Below, in pieces: positions 1-7,255 of a stretch of 64,000 bases of DNA (its first letter is position 1; each line of letters begins with the position of its first letter). The translations under genes were made by a program, and so were the position numbers. Below the pieces are notes generated by a model. It was not told the origin of the DNA, ran no database searches, and saw nothing but the letters and a program-made list of their open reading frames with translations. This DNA is from Bacteroidales bacterium. Lineage in GTDB: Bacteria > Bacteroidota > Bacteroidia > Bacteroidales > UBA932. The DNA lies in assembly GCA_017400135.1 (NCBI GenBank), contig JAFPVJ010000013.1, forward strand, positions 1-64,000, in the 5' to 3' direction.

Positions 1-118
1 AAATTCTATCGGACAAATCCTCTTCAAAAGAGGTGATATCCGTGAAATGTATAATCAACCTTCCTTCCCTGTTATTGTCCCGGAGGCACCGTATGGAAGG
101 CAACTTACGCTTTGGTAA
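1..118 (+). CDS. Possible C-terminal fragment of an upstream gene (partial)
   Basis: Reading from base 2, an open frame enters from the left edge and ends at TAA 116-118, giving 38 residues ending in the sequence EAPYGRQLTLW. The composition is protein-like, but a second frame is also open up to a TGA at 141-143 that overlaps the ATG of the next gene, so the choice of frame is uncertain. If real, it would be the first gene of an operon with the PIN protein that starts 22 bp later. I do not recognise a family. Confidence 0.25.
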   Translation, partial: NSIGQILFKRGDIREMYNQPSFPVIVPEAPYGRQLTLW

Positions 119-139
119 AATTTCTCCGGACAGCTATGA

Positions 140-1267
140 ATGAAACTTGTTTTTGACACAAACATAATCCACAAGGATTTCCATCTCCATGGATCACGCA
201 TCATCAAACTAACAAGCGCTGCTAATCAGTTGGGCTATGACCTAATGATACCTGATATTGTGGTTGATGAGATGGTATGTCAGTATCGAAAAGTTTTACT
301 CCAACATCTGCCCGGTTATGCGGAATTATTAATGCTTGTTACGCGAACACAAGGTAGAGCGGAAAAACTGGACAAAGATTCCTTCATTAACGACAAGACG
401 AAAGAATATGAAGCTTTCTTTAGAAGCCGACTAAATGCTCTCGGAATAAAAGTAATAAACTACCCTAAAGTCGACATCAAGGAATTAGTTTCCAAAGAAT
501 TAAACATAAAGAAACCATTCAAGGAATTTAAAGAAGGTAACGTTGGTTATCGTGATGCTCTCATCTGGGAAACAATCAAATCGGAATGCTCAATACAAAA
601 AGCATTGATAGAAGACCCTCAAATTGTATTTCTTTCAGAAAATACAAAAGACTTCGCAGGGTCGGACAATGCCTTGCACCCAGACTTGGTGCAAGAACTT
701 AAGAATGCTGGTCTCGCAGAGAACTGCGTAATGCTTATTTCAGATGTAATCACGTTCTTTGAAACCCAAATTAACACTGAACTTGAATTGCTGGAACAGA
801 TAAAGAACGCTCTGGTGAAAATAGGGAAATTTAACCGATTTGAAATCAATGAAGAGGTTAAAAGAGTATTGAATGAAGAATATGTGACCGAGGTATTGGA
901 AGAAACAGATTACGATGGTGGAGAACATTTTCATCTTCCCGGTTACATGGAAGACCCCACCATCAGCAGTGTTAACACTCCCACTATTGAGGATGTTACA
1001 GTACGGCGACTTACAGACCAGACCGTGTTGATTGAAGTCGAAGTAACCGTTAATGTAGATTTGAATTTCTTTGTCTTTAAAGCAGACTACCTTCTGATAG
1101 ATGAAGATAAAGCGCCCTCTATTCTGGATGATGATTGGAATGATCACTATATGTGGTGCGAAGGCTCGGTTGATGTGCCATTCCAACTCGCATTCCGAAC
1201 AACCCCAAAACTTGGAAAGATTCTGTCTGTGGATGTGCAGGTAGAAGAAGTGTTGAACACTCTATAG
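140..1267 (+). CDS. PIN-like domain protein (DUF4935-like), putative RNase
   Basis: 375 residues. The N-terminal half looks like a PIN nuclease fold: a first acidic residue in LVFDTNI (D6), a second in VVDEM (E44), a third in GYRDAL (D139) and a fourth in SENTKDF (D171). These are the positions expected to hold the metal in PIN ribonucleases. The region after about residue 215 is a separate, unrecognised domain with many beta-type segments. PIN proteins of this length with a C-terminal extension are found in defence-type and toxin-type contexts, unlike short VapC toxins, and no VapB-like partner is visible. The gene is AT-rich compared with the core genes of the window, consistent with transfer. 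The substrate is unknown. Confidence 0.7.
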   Translation: MKLVFDTNIIHKDFHLHGSRIIKLTSAANQLGYDLMIPDIVVDEMVCQYRKVLLQHLPGYAELLMLVTRTQGRAEKLDKDSFINDKTKEYEAFFRSRLNALGIKVINYPKVDIKELVSKELNIKKPFKEFKEGNVGYRDALIWETIKSECSIQKALIEDPQIVFLSENTKDFAGSDNALHPDLVQELKNAGLAENCVMLISDVITFFETQINTELELLEQIKNALVKIGKFNRFEINEEVKRVLNEEYVTEVLEETDYDGGEHFHLPGYMEDPTISSVNTPTIEDVTVRRLTDQTVLIEVEVTVNVDLNFFVFKADYLLIDEDKAPSILDDDWNDHYMWCEGSVDVPFQLAFRTTPKLGKILSVDVQVEEVLNTL

Positions 1268-1285
1268 TTAAACGGAAAACTATAT

Positions 1286-1444
1286 ATGAATGCATTTGAA
1301 AGTATAGTATCCAAGAAACCACGCGAAAACGCAGGCCCATTAGCCGCAAACAGGTTTGTATACCAACTGGACTGGGGTTTGAAAAAGCTTTCGATCTGCG
1401 GCAACAGACCGAAAGCTCTAATCAGAAACGCTTTCGCGCAGTAG
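1286..1444 (+). pseudogene. Short ORF resembling the N-terminus of a DUF4297 (Cap4-type) dsDNA nuclease
   Basis: 52 codons starting 18 bp after the PIN gene. It contains the stretch KKPRENAGPLAANRFVYQLD followed by W-G-L-K-K-L. From memory, this is the opening of DUF4297 dsDNA-nuclease proteins, where an R-E-x-x-G...N-R-F/Y-x-Y-Q segment precedes a W-x-L-x-x-L helix and a hydrophobic strand. Here the similarity stops at about residue 36 and the rest (RNAFAQ) does not continue the fold. DUF4297 proteins run to several hundred residues, so this is best read as a truncated remnant. The assignment rests on recall of the motif and needs a profile search. Confidence 0.4.
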
Positions 1445-1463
1445 AAACAACAGAACAACCGTT

Positions 1464-1721
1464 TTACTTGCCCGTATTGTTCTTGTTGTACATAGGAGTG
1501 TCACCGCCATGATTCCTCTGGTAAGTTTGAATCCTGGCAGTTTCCCAGTCTGAAGCAGCTTCTGGGGTTGTAACATTACCAACTTTCCTAATAGAAGAGA
1601 ACTTCATGCCATCTGCCCGATGTTCAGCTTCTCTTCGTTCCAAGTCGTTGGTAATACCAACATAAACCAGTTTGTTGCCCTGGTAACACTCGTACTTGTT
1701 TGTGTCTCGTTTTTGAGCCAT
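1464..1721 (-). CDS. GIY-YIG nuclease-like small protein
   Basis: 85 residues. The order of motifs fits a minimal GIY-YIG domain: a Y-E-C-Y strand near residue 10, VYVGITND at residues 19-26 as the YIG half, the R in LERRE (about R29/R30) and a conserved-type Glu in SDWETAR (E60), with an Asn-rich end. Such stand-alone domains nick or cut DNA, but many are uncharacterised. It is transcribed against the PIN gene and sits between two gene remnants, so it is part of the accessory patch. Start is the ATG at 1719-1721. Confidence 0.65.
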   Translation of the reverse strand: MAQKRDTNKYECYQGNKLVYVGITNDLERREAEHRADGMKFSSIRKVGNVTTPEAASDWETARIQTYQRNHGGDTPMYNKNNTGK

Positions 1722-1743
1722 AATACAATAGTTTTTGTTTTCT

Positions 1744-1977
1744 CCTCTGCTTTGGTATTCGAGGCGTAACCAGTCAATTTAGAATAGGGATCTCGTCTTA
1801 CAGACGATTTAATCCAGATGCAGATCCTACCGTTTTTGACTTTAACAATTATGTGGCCAGCAAGGAAGAAACTGACAAATTGACAATTCATTGACTCAAG
1901 ATTCTAGCGTGCATCGATCCACCGAATGGAAGAAGGAGCGCGTGTTTCGCATACTGAAAGACTTCGCCGAAGAATAA
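1744..1977 (+). pseudogene. Frameshifted gene remnant, family unknown
   Basis: No start codon is present, but two overlapping frames look like one protein C-terminus. The first frame reads through YRRFNPDADPTVFDFNNYVA and stops at TGA 1892-1894. The second frame opens after 1875 and runs through STEWKKERVFRILKDFAEE to TAA 1975-1977. A single shift between 1876 and 1891 joins them. The remnant ends exactly where the first 350-bp repeat begins. I cannot name the parent gene. Confidence 0.35.
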
Positions 1978-2327
1978 CATCAAAGGGCTGCCCCCAATGG
2001 TAGGCGACCCCTTGCGCGGATGGGTAAACAGGATCCCAGACTAACCAGGATCGACTACATCTTCTTTTCGAAGACGAGTCCGGATGATCTCTTTAACGAC
2101 CTTCAAGGCTTTTGAGCTGGCCTTGATTGTTTGCTTGACACGCCTGGATTCCAGGCAGATGTCAAAGCTCAACTTGGTTGAGAATTTGACCATAAGCATT
2201 AGTTGCGTTAAATAAGTAGATAAACCATTGGAAAGCATAATAGAGTACGCATCCGAGATAAAAAATAGTAGGACATTCCCCCTCACGGGAAAATGCCCTA
2301 TGTAATGGTGCCCTTTCTCAAGGGGCG
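1978..2327. repeat. 350-bp dispersed element, copy 1
   Basis: Closely matches the segment at 4761-5111 in the same orientation. Both copies start with CATCAAAGGG and end with a hairpin ending AAGGGGCG. The layout is: a hairpin around GGG(T/C)TGCC...GGC(A/G)ACCC, then the minus-strand 50-codon ORF, then a variable stretch of about 60 bp, then a hairpin of the form GGGCA...TTCCC/GGGAA...TGCCC, and finally the GCCCTTT-CTC-AAGGGGC hairpin. The ORF part is the most conserved. No target duplication or transposase was seen. Confidence 0.8.
2041..2193 (-). CDS. 50-residue protein of the repeat element, copy 1
   Basis: Starts MVKFSTKLSFDICLESR and ends with a Lys/Arg-rich helical stretch (KVVKEIIRTRLRKEDVV). 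The second copy at 4823-4975 encodes the same protein with three amino-acid changes plus a different penultimate residue, while several other differences are silent. The frame is kept open and the start Met conserved in both, and the homology upstream of that Met breaks down, so I placed the start here and not further upstream. It is basic and probably helical. No function is recognised. Confidence 0.45.
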   Translation of the reverse strand: MVKFSTKLSFDICLESRRVKQTIKASSKALKVVKEIIRTRLRKEDVVDPG

Positions 2328-2408
2328 GTTCGCTACTAATGCTTTGGCAAATATACGAAAAAGATTATTATCACGATACGATAAGATTGAGATTAATTTG
2401 TTATTTCT

Positions 2409-3680
2409 ATGAACCTTAAACTTAGAAACATCCCGTTCTCCCCGCCTGACATGACGGAGGCGGAGGCGAAGGAAGTACGCGAGGCGATTCTTTCGGGTTG
2501 GATCACGACCGGCCCGCGGACGAAGAAGCTGGAGAAGCAGATTTCGGAATACATTCACACGGACAAGACGGTCTGCCTGAATTCCGCAACGGCGGCGATG
2601 GAGATGGTGCTACATCTGCTGGATTTAGGGCCGGAGGATGAGGTGATCGTGCCGGCGTACACTTACACGGCGACGGCATCGGTGACACAACACGTGGGGT
2701 GCCGGCTGGTGATGGTAGACAGCCAGAAGGACAATGTGGAGATGGATTATGACCGGCTGGCGGAGGCCATCACGGAGCGGACGAAGGTGATCGTGCCGGT
2801 AGATCTGGGTGGCATCGTGGCCGATTACGACCGCGTATTCGAGATCGTGGAGGCGAAACGGGGGCTGTTCCGGCCCTCGAATGCCTTGCAGGCGCGGATC
2901 GGCCGGATCGTGGTGTCGGCTGACTGCGCGCACTCATTCGGCGCCAGCCGCAAAGGTCGGATGGCCGGCTCGATTGCGGATTTCAGCTCGTTCAGCTTCC
3001 ACGCCGTGAAGAATTTCACGACTGCGGAGGGCGGCGCGATGACGTGGCATCTGCCATTCGGCGAGGAGCCCGTGCCTGCGGGCGTGGACTACATGCCCAC
3101 GGTCCCGAAGAAGGAGGGCGAGACGTGGAATGAGTTGATTTACCGCCTCGCGCAGCTGTTCAGCCTCCACGGCCAGAACAAGGATGCGCTCGCGAAGACC
3201 CGGCTCGGCGCCTGGGAATACGACATCATCGGCCCGTGGTACAAGTGCAACATGACGGACATCATGGCTGCGATGGGTCTGGTCCAGTTCGAGCGGTATC
3301 CGTCCATCTTGCAACGGAGATATGACATCGTGGCGCGGTACAACAAGGCCCTGGAAGGCCTGCCCGTCGCTGTGCTGAACCACCGTTCCGCCGAACACTG
3401 CAGTTCGCATCACCTCTACCTGGTACGCCTGCTCGGCAAGACCCGCGAAGAGACCAACCGCGTGATCGAGCAAATGGCCGAACGGGGCATCGCCACCAAC
3501 GTCCACTACAAGCCGCTCCCGATGATGACGGCCTACAAGGCGCTGGGGTTTGATATTGCTGATTTTCCGAACGCCTTCCGGCTGTTTGAGAACGAGATCA
3601 CGCTCCCGCTGCACACTTGCCTCTCGGACGAGGATGTGGAGTACGTCATCGGGAACTTTGTTGAGATTCTGAAGAGATAG
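2409..3680 (+). CDS. DegT/DnrJ/EryC1/StrS family PLP-dependent aminotransferase
   Basis: 423 residues, normal to slightly long for this family. These enzymes transfer an amino group to a nucleotide-linked keto-sugar for surface polysaccharide synthesis. The PLP lysine is K201 in FHAVKNFTTAEGGA. A cofactor-stacking region PAYTYTATASV and an Asp-containing strand VVSADCAHSFG precede it, both typical of the family. The N-terminus (IPFSPPDMTEAEAKEV...SGWITTGP) matches the usual start of ArnB/PglE-like members. The gene is GC-rich like the core of the genome although its neighbours are AT-rich. No other sugar-nucleotide gene is adjacent, so the exact product is unknown. Confidence 0.9.
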   Translation: MNLKLRNIPFSPPDMTEAEAKEVREAILSGWITTGPRTKKLEKQISEYIHTDKTVCLNSATAAMEMVLHLLDLGPEDEVIVPAYTYTATASVTQHVGCRLVMVDSQKDNVEMDYDRLAEAITERTKVIVPVDLGGIVADYDRVFEIVEAKRGLFRPSNALQARIGRIVVSADCAHSFGASRKGRMAGSIADFSSFSFHAVKNFTTAEGGAMTWHLPFGEEPVPAGVDYMPTVPKKEGETWNELIYRLAQLFSLHGQNKDALAKTRLGAWEYDIIGPWYKCNMTDIMAAMGLVQFERYPSILQRRYDIVARYNKALEGLPVAVLNHRSAEHCSSHHLYLVRLLGKTREETNRVIEQMAERGIATNVHYKPLPMMTAYKALGFDIADFPNAFRLFENEITLPLHTCLSDEDVEYVIGNFVEILKR

Positions 3681-3696
3681 ACTGCGCTATAAAAAA

Positions 3697-3740
3697 TCCA
3701 GAGGGCTCCTTTCAGTTACCAGCTTGAGAGCCCTCCGGAT
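3697..3740. terminator. Possible bidirectional terminator between convergent genes
   Basis: Inverted repeat AGGGCTC / GAGCCCT separated by about 17 bases, lying between the end of the aminotransferase gene and the end of the 43-residue gene on the opposite strand. An A-run precedes the left arm, which would act as the T-run for minus-strand transcripts. Confidence 0.5.
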
Positions 3741-3760
3741 GTTGACTTACATCAAGGAAG

Positions 3761-3892
3761 TTACTTGCGGCGTTTTACCGGACCGACTTTTACTTTCTCG
3801 ATGACAGTTGTGGCAGGATGCTTTTCAGCTTCCCCGATTGGGATGAAACGCCCAGTACTGGCATCTCTTCCTTTTTTTACAGTACGTGCCAT
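3761..3892 (-). CDS. 43-residue basic protein with HPATTVIE motif
   Basis: Begins MARTVKKGRDASTGRFIPIG, continues EAEKHPATTVIEKV and ends VKRRK. From memory this pattern (G-R-F-x-x-x-x-x-A-x-x-x-P-x-T-T-x-x-E) is a widespread family of very small bacterial proteins of unknown function, often carried in accessory regions. It lies just downstream of the zinc-ribbon HNH-like gene on the same strand. It is too short for ordinary ORF calling but the whole length fits the family. Confidence 0.6.
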   Translation of the reverse strand: MARTVKKGRDASTGRFIPIGEAEKHPATTVIEKVKVGPVKRRK

Positions 3893-3972
3893 AAAAAAGT
3901 TGTGATTTTGTTTTGCTTCCACTAAAGTTTCGAAGTTTCACTTCTCCCATTTAAAGGCTTGGATGCCACCTA

Positions 3973-4254
3973 CTAGAGACCGTTGGGAACTCTAACAAGT
4001 TCGGTATAAACATCAAAGCACCCGGAGATTTGATTGCATTTTGCACATAACGGCGTGATGTAGAGTTCGTCGCCTCCATTTTGTTTCTTAACATGAGCTC
4101 CAACAAGATTGTGCACACACCCACAGTTTCCGCAGCATACTGGCAATCCAGTATACTTTCTGCGTAGAATCCAGTAATCAAGCCACGAAGGCTCTCCTGT
4201 CGAAGGTCGACTCCATCGGGACGTACCCGATACATTTAGAACGGTTTTTGCCAT
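3973..4254 (-). CDS. Small HNH-like zinc-binding protein
   Basis: 93 residues. Two Cys pairs and a His form a plausible zinc site: C41/C44 in VCCGNCGC, H54 in GAHV and C70/C73 in PLCAKCN. The phrase G-A-H-V...G-x-D...Y-I-T-P-L-C-x-x-C-N is a recurrent Bacteroidota small-protein motif related to the HNH nuclease core, although a full catalytic set cannot be confirmed by eye. It probably forms a two-gene unit with the 43-residue gene downstream. The 235-bp region upstream (4255-4489) is AT-rich and I see no convincing gene in it. Confidence 0.6.
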   Translation of the reverse strand: MAKTVLNVSGTSRWSRPSTGEPSWLDYWILRRKYTGLPVCCGNCGCVHNLVGAHVKKQNGGDELYITPLCAKCNQISGCFDVYTELVRVPNGL

Positions 4255-4489
4255 AGAATTTTTTTAGATGCTCATAGCAAGCGGTTTATAATAAATATCA
4301 ATTGCTAGTTCAGTGTAAATGTATCTAAAAGGCGTTAAGTACTGCACTATTTTATTTCCCGCAAATGTATCGTATTCTCCGTCATTAGCACTCTCCTTCC
4401 CCCTTTTGTTATCAACATCTTTTTTACATTCAAATTATAAGGCAATCGATAATGATCTAAATGCCGTTTCATAAGAAGGTCGCAGAACT

Positions 4490-4672
4490 ATGAAAAAACA
4501 CGCGAACGATAATCAAATTAGGGACTACGACAAGGTTCTCGATGCGGAATTTGGTGCGCCTGGCACTCCCGAGCGCATCGCCGCTGAGGAGCAGGCCCGC
4601 GCTTTCTATTCGGAGCATCTTTCGGGGAAGGTGTCAGGCATAATTGGGGAAGGTGGGAAAAATGCCCGTTGA
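4490..4672 (+). pseudogene. Truncated XRE/HigA-type antitoxin
   Basis: 60 codons. The first 48 residues, including DYDKVLDAEFGAPGTPERIA and EEQARAFYSEH, match the N-terminal part of Bacteroidota HTH antitoxins, which normally continue into a helix-turn-helix domain. Here the homology stops at about base 4624, exactly where the GGGGAAGGTGTC repeat cluster starts, and the last residues (SGKVSGIIGEGGKNAR) are encoded by the repeat. The DNA-binding domain is missing, so the protein is unlikely to repress. No partner toxin gene remains. Confidence 0.6.
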
Positions 4673-4756
4673 CCTTCCCCACCCAATCGAGCTCTCAGGC
4701 ACTTCCAAGGCACATTCGATGGGGAAGGTGTCGGCCCTAAAATCCCACCTTCCCCA
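4624..4756. repeat. Palindrome cluster built on GGGGAAGGTG
   Basis: Five copies of the motif lie within 133 bp: forward at 4624-4635, 4646-4657 and 4721-4732, and inverted at 4672-4684 and 4744-4756. Two forward copies continue as GTGTC(A/-)GGC. The cluster separates the truncated antitoxin gene from the second 350-bp element. Confidence 0.75.
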
Positions 4757-4760
4757 CAAT

Positions 4761-5111
4761 CATCAAAGGGTTGCCCCCAATGGTAGGCAACCCTTTGGCG
4801 GATGGGTAAACAGGATCCCGGGCTAGCCGGAGTCGACTACATCCTCTTTTCGAAGACGAGTCCGGATGATCTCTTTAACGACCTTCAAGGCTTTTGAGCT
4901 GGCCTTGATCGTTCGCTTGACACACCTGGATTCCAGGCAGATGTCAAAGCTCAACTTGGTTGAAAATTTGACCATAGATAGAGATTGGTTTTTAGAACAT
5001 GGTTGAACCATTGGAGCAGATAAGAAAGTACGCATCCGCTGAGAAAAATAGTAGGGCACTTCCCCTCACGGGAAAATGCCCTATGTAATTGTTGCCCTTT
5101 CTCAAGGGGCG
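4761..5111. repeat. 350-bp dispersed element, copy 2
   Basis: Second copy of the element at 1978-2327, same orientation. In this copy the left hairpin is perfect: GGGTTGCC, a ten-base loop, GGCAACCC. The right-end hairpins GGGCACTTCCCC/GGGAAAATGCCC and GCCCTTT/AAGGGGC are also present. The copies differ most in the 60 bp between the ORF start and the right-end hairpins. Confidence 0.8.
4823..4975 (-). CDS. 50-residue protein of the repeat element, copy 2
   Basis: Same protein as at 2041-2193: MVKFSTKLSFDICLESR, then a Lys-rich helix ending LRKEDVVDSG. It differs at R/C, Q/R and P/S positions. The mixture of silent and replacement changes with an intact frame suggests past selection on the protein, but with two copies this is weak evidence. 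Function unknown. Confidence 0.45.
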   Translation of the reverse strand: MVKFSTKLSFDICLESRCVKRTIKASSKALKVVKEIIRTRLRKEDVVDSG

Positions 5112-5189
5112 CTATCAATCTCTATCGATACAAAGGTACATAAAGTTTGAGAAACAACAAACTATTTTAACGATATAACCCGTGCATTT

Positions 5190-5420
5190 ATGATAGACAA
5201 ACGCACCTTCTGCAGACGCTTCATGATCGGGACGGCCGTCGTGGTCGCGATCGCCGTCGCCGCCATTGGCCTCTGTTTCGGCCGGGTGGTGGAGGCGACG
5301 CTGGCCGAGGAGGTCGGCAAATGGGTGCTCATGGGCATCTTCCTCATCGGCATCTTCGAGGTCTTCGCCTACATCCTCGCCCCGCTGGTTTATCATCGGA
5401 TCTACGATAAAAAGAAATAG
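5190..5420 (+). CDS. Small two-helix inner-membrane protein
   Basis: 76 residues. A short basic N-terminus (DKRTFCRR) is followed by two hydrophobic segments, roughly residues 12-30 and 43-66, and a Lys-rich tail (RIYDKKK). This predicts a hairpin in the inner membrane with both ends in the cytoplasm. No family is recognised. It is GC-rich and has its own terminator at 5453, so it is probably a native single-gene unit. Confidence 0.6.
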   Translation: MIDKRTFCRRFMIGTAVVVAIAVAAIGLCFGRVVEATLAEEVGKWVLMGIFLIGIFEVFAYILAPLVYHRIYDKKK

Positions 5421-5452
5421 TCAACGGGTAGTAATTCTTATTCTGAATATGA

Positions 5453-5486
5453 TAAAAGGGAGACTGGCAGGTTTCCCTTTTTTTGT
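5453..5486 (+). terminator. Rho-independent terminator
   Basis: AAAGGGA, an eleven-base loop, TCCCTTT followed by a run of T, 33 bp after the small membrane protein gene. Confidence 0.75.
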
Positions 5487-5504
5487 TTAAATTTTTACGT
5501 ACAT

Positions 5505-5535
5505 TTTGTGTAAGTCAAATTTATAACTATCTTTG
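5505..5535 (+). promoter_or_regulatory. Bacteroidota-type promoter of the higBA-irrE module
   Basis: TTTG at 5505-5508 and TATCTTTG at 5528-5535 with a 19-bp gap match the -33/-7 arrangement of Bacteroides promoters (TTTG, TAnnTTTG). The toxin gene starts at 5559. Confidence 0.65.
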
Positions 5536-5558
5536 CCTAGCTTACTAACAATAAGGAA

Positions 5559-5894
5559 ATGAATATCACGTTCGGGGACAAGAAGTTGAAAAGGGCAGCG
5601 GAAGATGAACGGCGGTGTTACAAGGAACTTGGGCAGCGAAGAGGTGAGTTATTCCTGAGACGGCTTTACGATTTGGCGACAGCGGACACCCTGGAAGACG
5701 TGCGTTACCTTCCGGGGCATTATCACGAACTTCATGGGAACCGAGAGGGATATTGGGCCTGTGATTTGGATCAACCCTATCGATTGGTTTTCCGGCCTCA
5801 CGAGGACCCCATTCCAGAAGATGAAAACCACCATTACCTGTGGATGGAAATACTTGGGGTCGAAATCGAGGAAATAGTTGACTATCACAAATAA
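5559..5894 (+). CDS. higB: HigB/RelE-family toxin
   Basis: 111 residues. The middle of the protein carries the pattern L-P-G-H-Y-H-E-L-H-G-N-R-x-G-Y-W-A-C-D-L and then YRLVFRP, typical of HigB-like RelE-superfamily mRNA interferases that cut mRNA on the ribosome. It precedes its antitoxin gene by 14 bp, the reversed gene order that is characteristic of HigBA. Its own TAnnTTTG promoter lies upstream. A little longer than the shortest HigB proteins because of the C-terminal segment EILGVEIEEIVDYHK. The residues look intact. Confidence 0.85.
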   Translation: MNITFGDKKLKRAAEDERRCYKELGQRRGELFLRRLYDLATADTLEDVRYLPGHYHELHGNREGYWACDLDQPYRLVFRPHEDPIPEDENHHYLWMEILGVEIEEIVDYHK

Positions 5895-5908
5895 ACAACG
5901 ACAGCGAT

Positions 5909-7018
5909 ATGACAGGAAAGAACGAAAACTTTTATAAGCCCATCAAGGCTTTTCATCCAGGGATTACTCTAAAGGAGAAACTGTCTGAGATGGAAATGAG
6001 CGTGAAAGAGTTCGCGCTTAGGACGTCAAAGCCGGAAAAGACAATCAACGCTGTCCTGACAGGAGCAAGCTCGATAACACCTGACATGTCCGTGGCGTTT
6101 GAACAGGTAACCCATATCACGGCTCGGATGTGGCTGAATCTTCAGCGGAATTATGACGAGTATTGCGCACGAAAAAAAAGAGAGGAAATCTATCAAGATG
6201 AGACCACAAAAAAGTGGGCTCAGGCATTCCCCTATTCAAAAATGGCTGCTCTCGGATGGGTACCTGAGACCAGGTCCTCAACGGAACGCATCAAGAACTT
6301 GTTTGACTTCTTTGATATCACAACTGCGAAGGCGTGGGAAGATTATTACCTTAATCAAGAGCTTAAGGTTGCTTTTCGAATCTCTCTTGCGTCAACCAAG
6401 AATCCTTATGCAGTCTCTGCATGGCTAAGACAAGGCGAAGTCCTGGCCAGCAAGCAATCTGTCGAGAATCCATACAGCGATGTCGCCCTTAAACAAGTCA
6501 TCCCTGAGATGAAGCAATTGGTCGAAGAGCAGCCTGAGGATTTCACAAATCATCTAATAGAGATTTGTCAAAAAGTGGGTATTAAGTTGGTCTTCGTCCA
6601 CCACATCCAACACGCGCCCGTGAATGGTTGTGTCAGATGGCTAGGAGGGACTCCCTGCATCCAAATGACCGATAAGCAAAAACGAAACGACGTATTCTGG
6701 TTCTCTTTTTTTCACGAAATCGGCCACGTTTTGCTTCATGGTAAGAAAGACATCTTTTTGGAAGACAAGACAATGGATTTTGACAACATACGGAAAGAGA
6801 GTGAGGCAGATCATTTTGCATCCAAAATCCTTTTCCCCTATTCTGCCGAATTAGAATTGATCTCCGCCAATGATTTCAGCAGAAAAGCAATTATCGCATT
6901 TGCAAAGAAATATCATACTCACCCCGCCATCATTGTCGGGAGACTGCAATATCGAGGACTCATCCCTCACAGCTCTCCCCTGAATGATCTTATCACCCAC
7001 ATCGATCTGTTCTCGTAG
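5909..7018 (+). CDS. higA: HigA-type HTH antitoxin fused to an ImmA/IrrE metallopeptidase domain
   Basis: 369 residues. Residues 1-95 contain the HigA helix-turn-helix: HPGITLKEKLSEMEMSVKEF, then the recognition part and ARMWLNLQ. The C-terminal part is a zinc peptidase with HEIGH at residues 269-273 and a likely third ligand in the E-S-E-A-D-H-F-A helix (E299). Long HigA proteins with IrrE domains are known; the peptidase part may cleave a repressor or trigger toxin release. Here the enzyme motif is complete. The region between (about 100-220) is helical and unassigned. The gene is co-transcribed with higB and autoregulation is expected for the family. Confidence 0.85.
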   Translation: MTGKNENFYKPIKAFHPGITLKEKLSEMEMSVKEFALRTSKPEKTINAVLTGASSITPDMSVAFEQVTHITARMWLNLQRNYDEYCARKKREEIYQDETTKKWAQAFPYSKMAALGWVPETRSSTERIKNLFDFFDITTAKAWEDYYLNQELKVAFRISLASTKNPYAVSAWLRQGEVLASKQSVENPYSDVALKQVIPEMKQLVEEQPEDFTNHLIEICQKVGIKLVFVHHIQHAPVNGCVRWLGGTPCIQMTDKQKRNDVFWFSFFHEIGHVLLHGKKDIFLEDKTMDFDNIRKESEADHFASKILFPYSAELELISANDFSRKAIIAFAKKYHTHPAIIVGRLQYRGLIPHSSPLNDLITHIDLFS

Positions 7019-7044
7019 ATCACCTGCAGGATAACTTGACGCCC

Positions 7045-7142
7045 CGTTCCCGAAACGAACGTTTCCCCGGGGTTTCGCTCTTTTCAAATACGCCTTCGTT
7101 CCCGAAGCGTACGAATCATTGGGATTTTGTACGCTTCGGGCT
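7045..7142. repeat. Tandem pair of CGTTCCCGAA palindromic units, locus 1
   Basis: Two related units of about 45 bp start at 7045 and 7097, 52 bp apart. Each begins CGTTCCCGAA(A/G)CG. The second unit forms a strong hairpin with 12-bp perfect arms, CCCGAAGCGTAC / GTACGCTTCGGG, followed by a T-run, so it can serve as terminator for higA. A second pair with the same spacing lies at 16613-16709. Confidence 0.8.
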
Positions 7143-7185
7143 CATTTTTTCCGTAGGAAAAGAGCGGATTTCCAATCTTTATTCA

Positions 7186-7193
7186 TAAATTTG
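7186..7193 (+). promoter_or_regulatory. Candidate -7 element (TAAATTTG)
   Basis: Matches TAnnTTTG and lies 62 bp upstream of the small peptide gene at 7256. No clear -33 TTTG accompanies it, so confidence is moderate. Confidence 0.4.
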
Positions 7194-7255
7194 TAGTCTG
7201 CGAGAAAAAGACAGAAAACAATTTGTAATTAATAACATAAAAACATTCAAACACT

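Noticed and set aside
4320-4489. A 51-codon plus-strand ORF upstream of the truncated antitoxin
   Set aside because: Ser/Leu-rich composition without recognisable motif in an AT-rich gap; probably chance.
4624-5111. Possible integron-type cassette site (attC) or CRISPR
   Set aside because: Hairpins exist, but there is no integrase, no typical attC core sites, and no regular repeat-spacer pattern.
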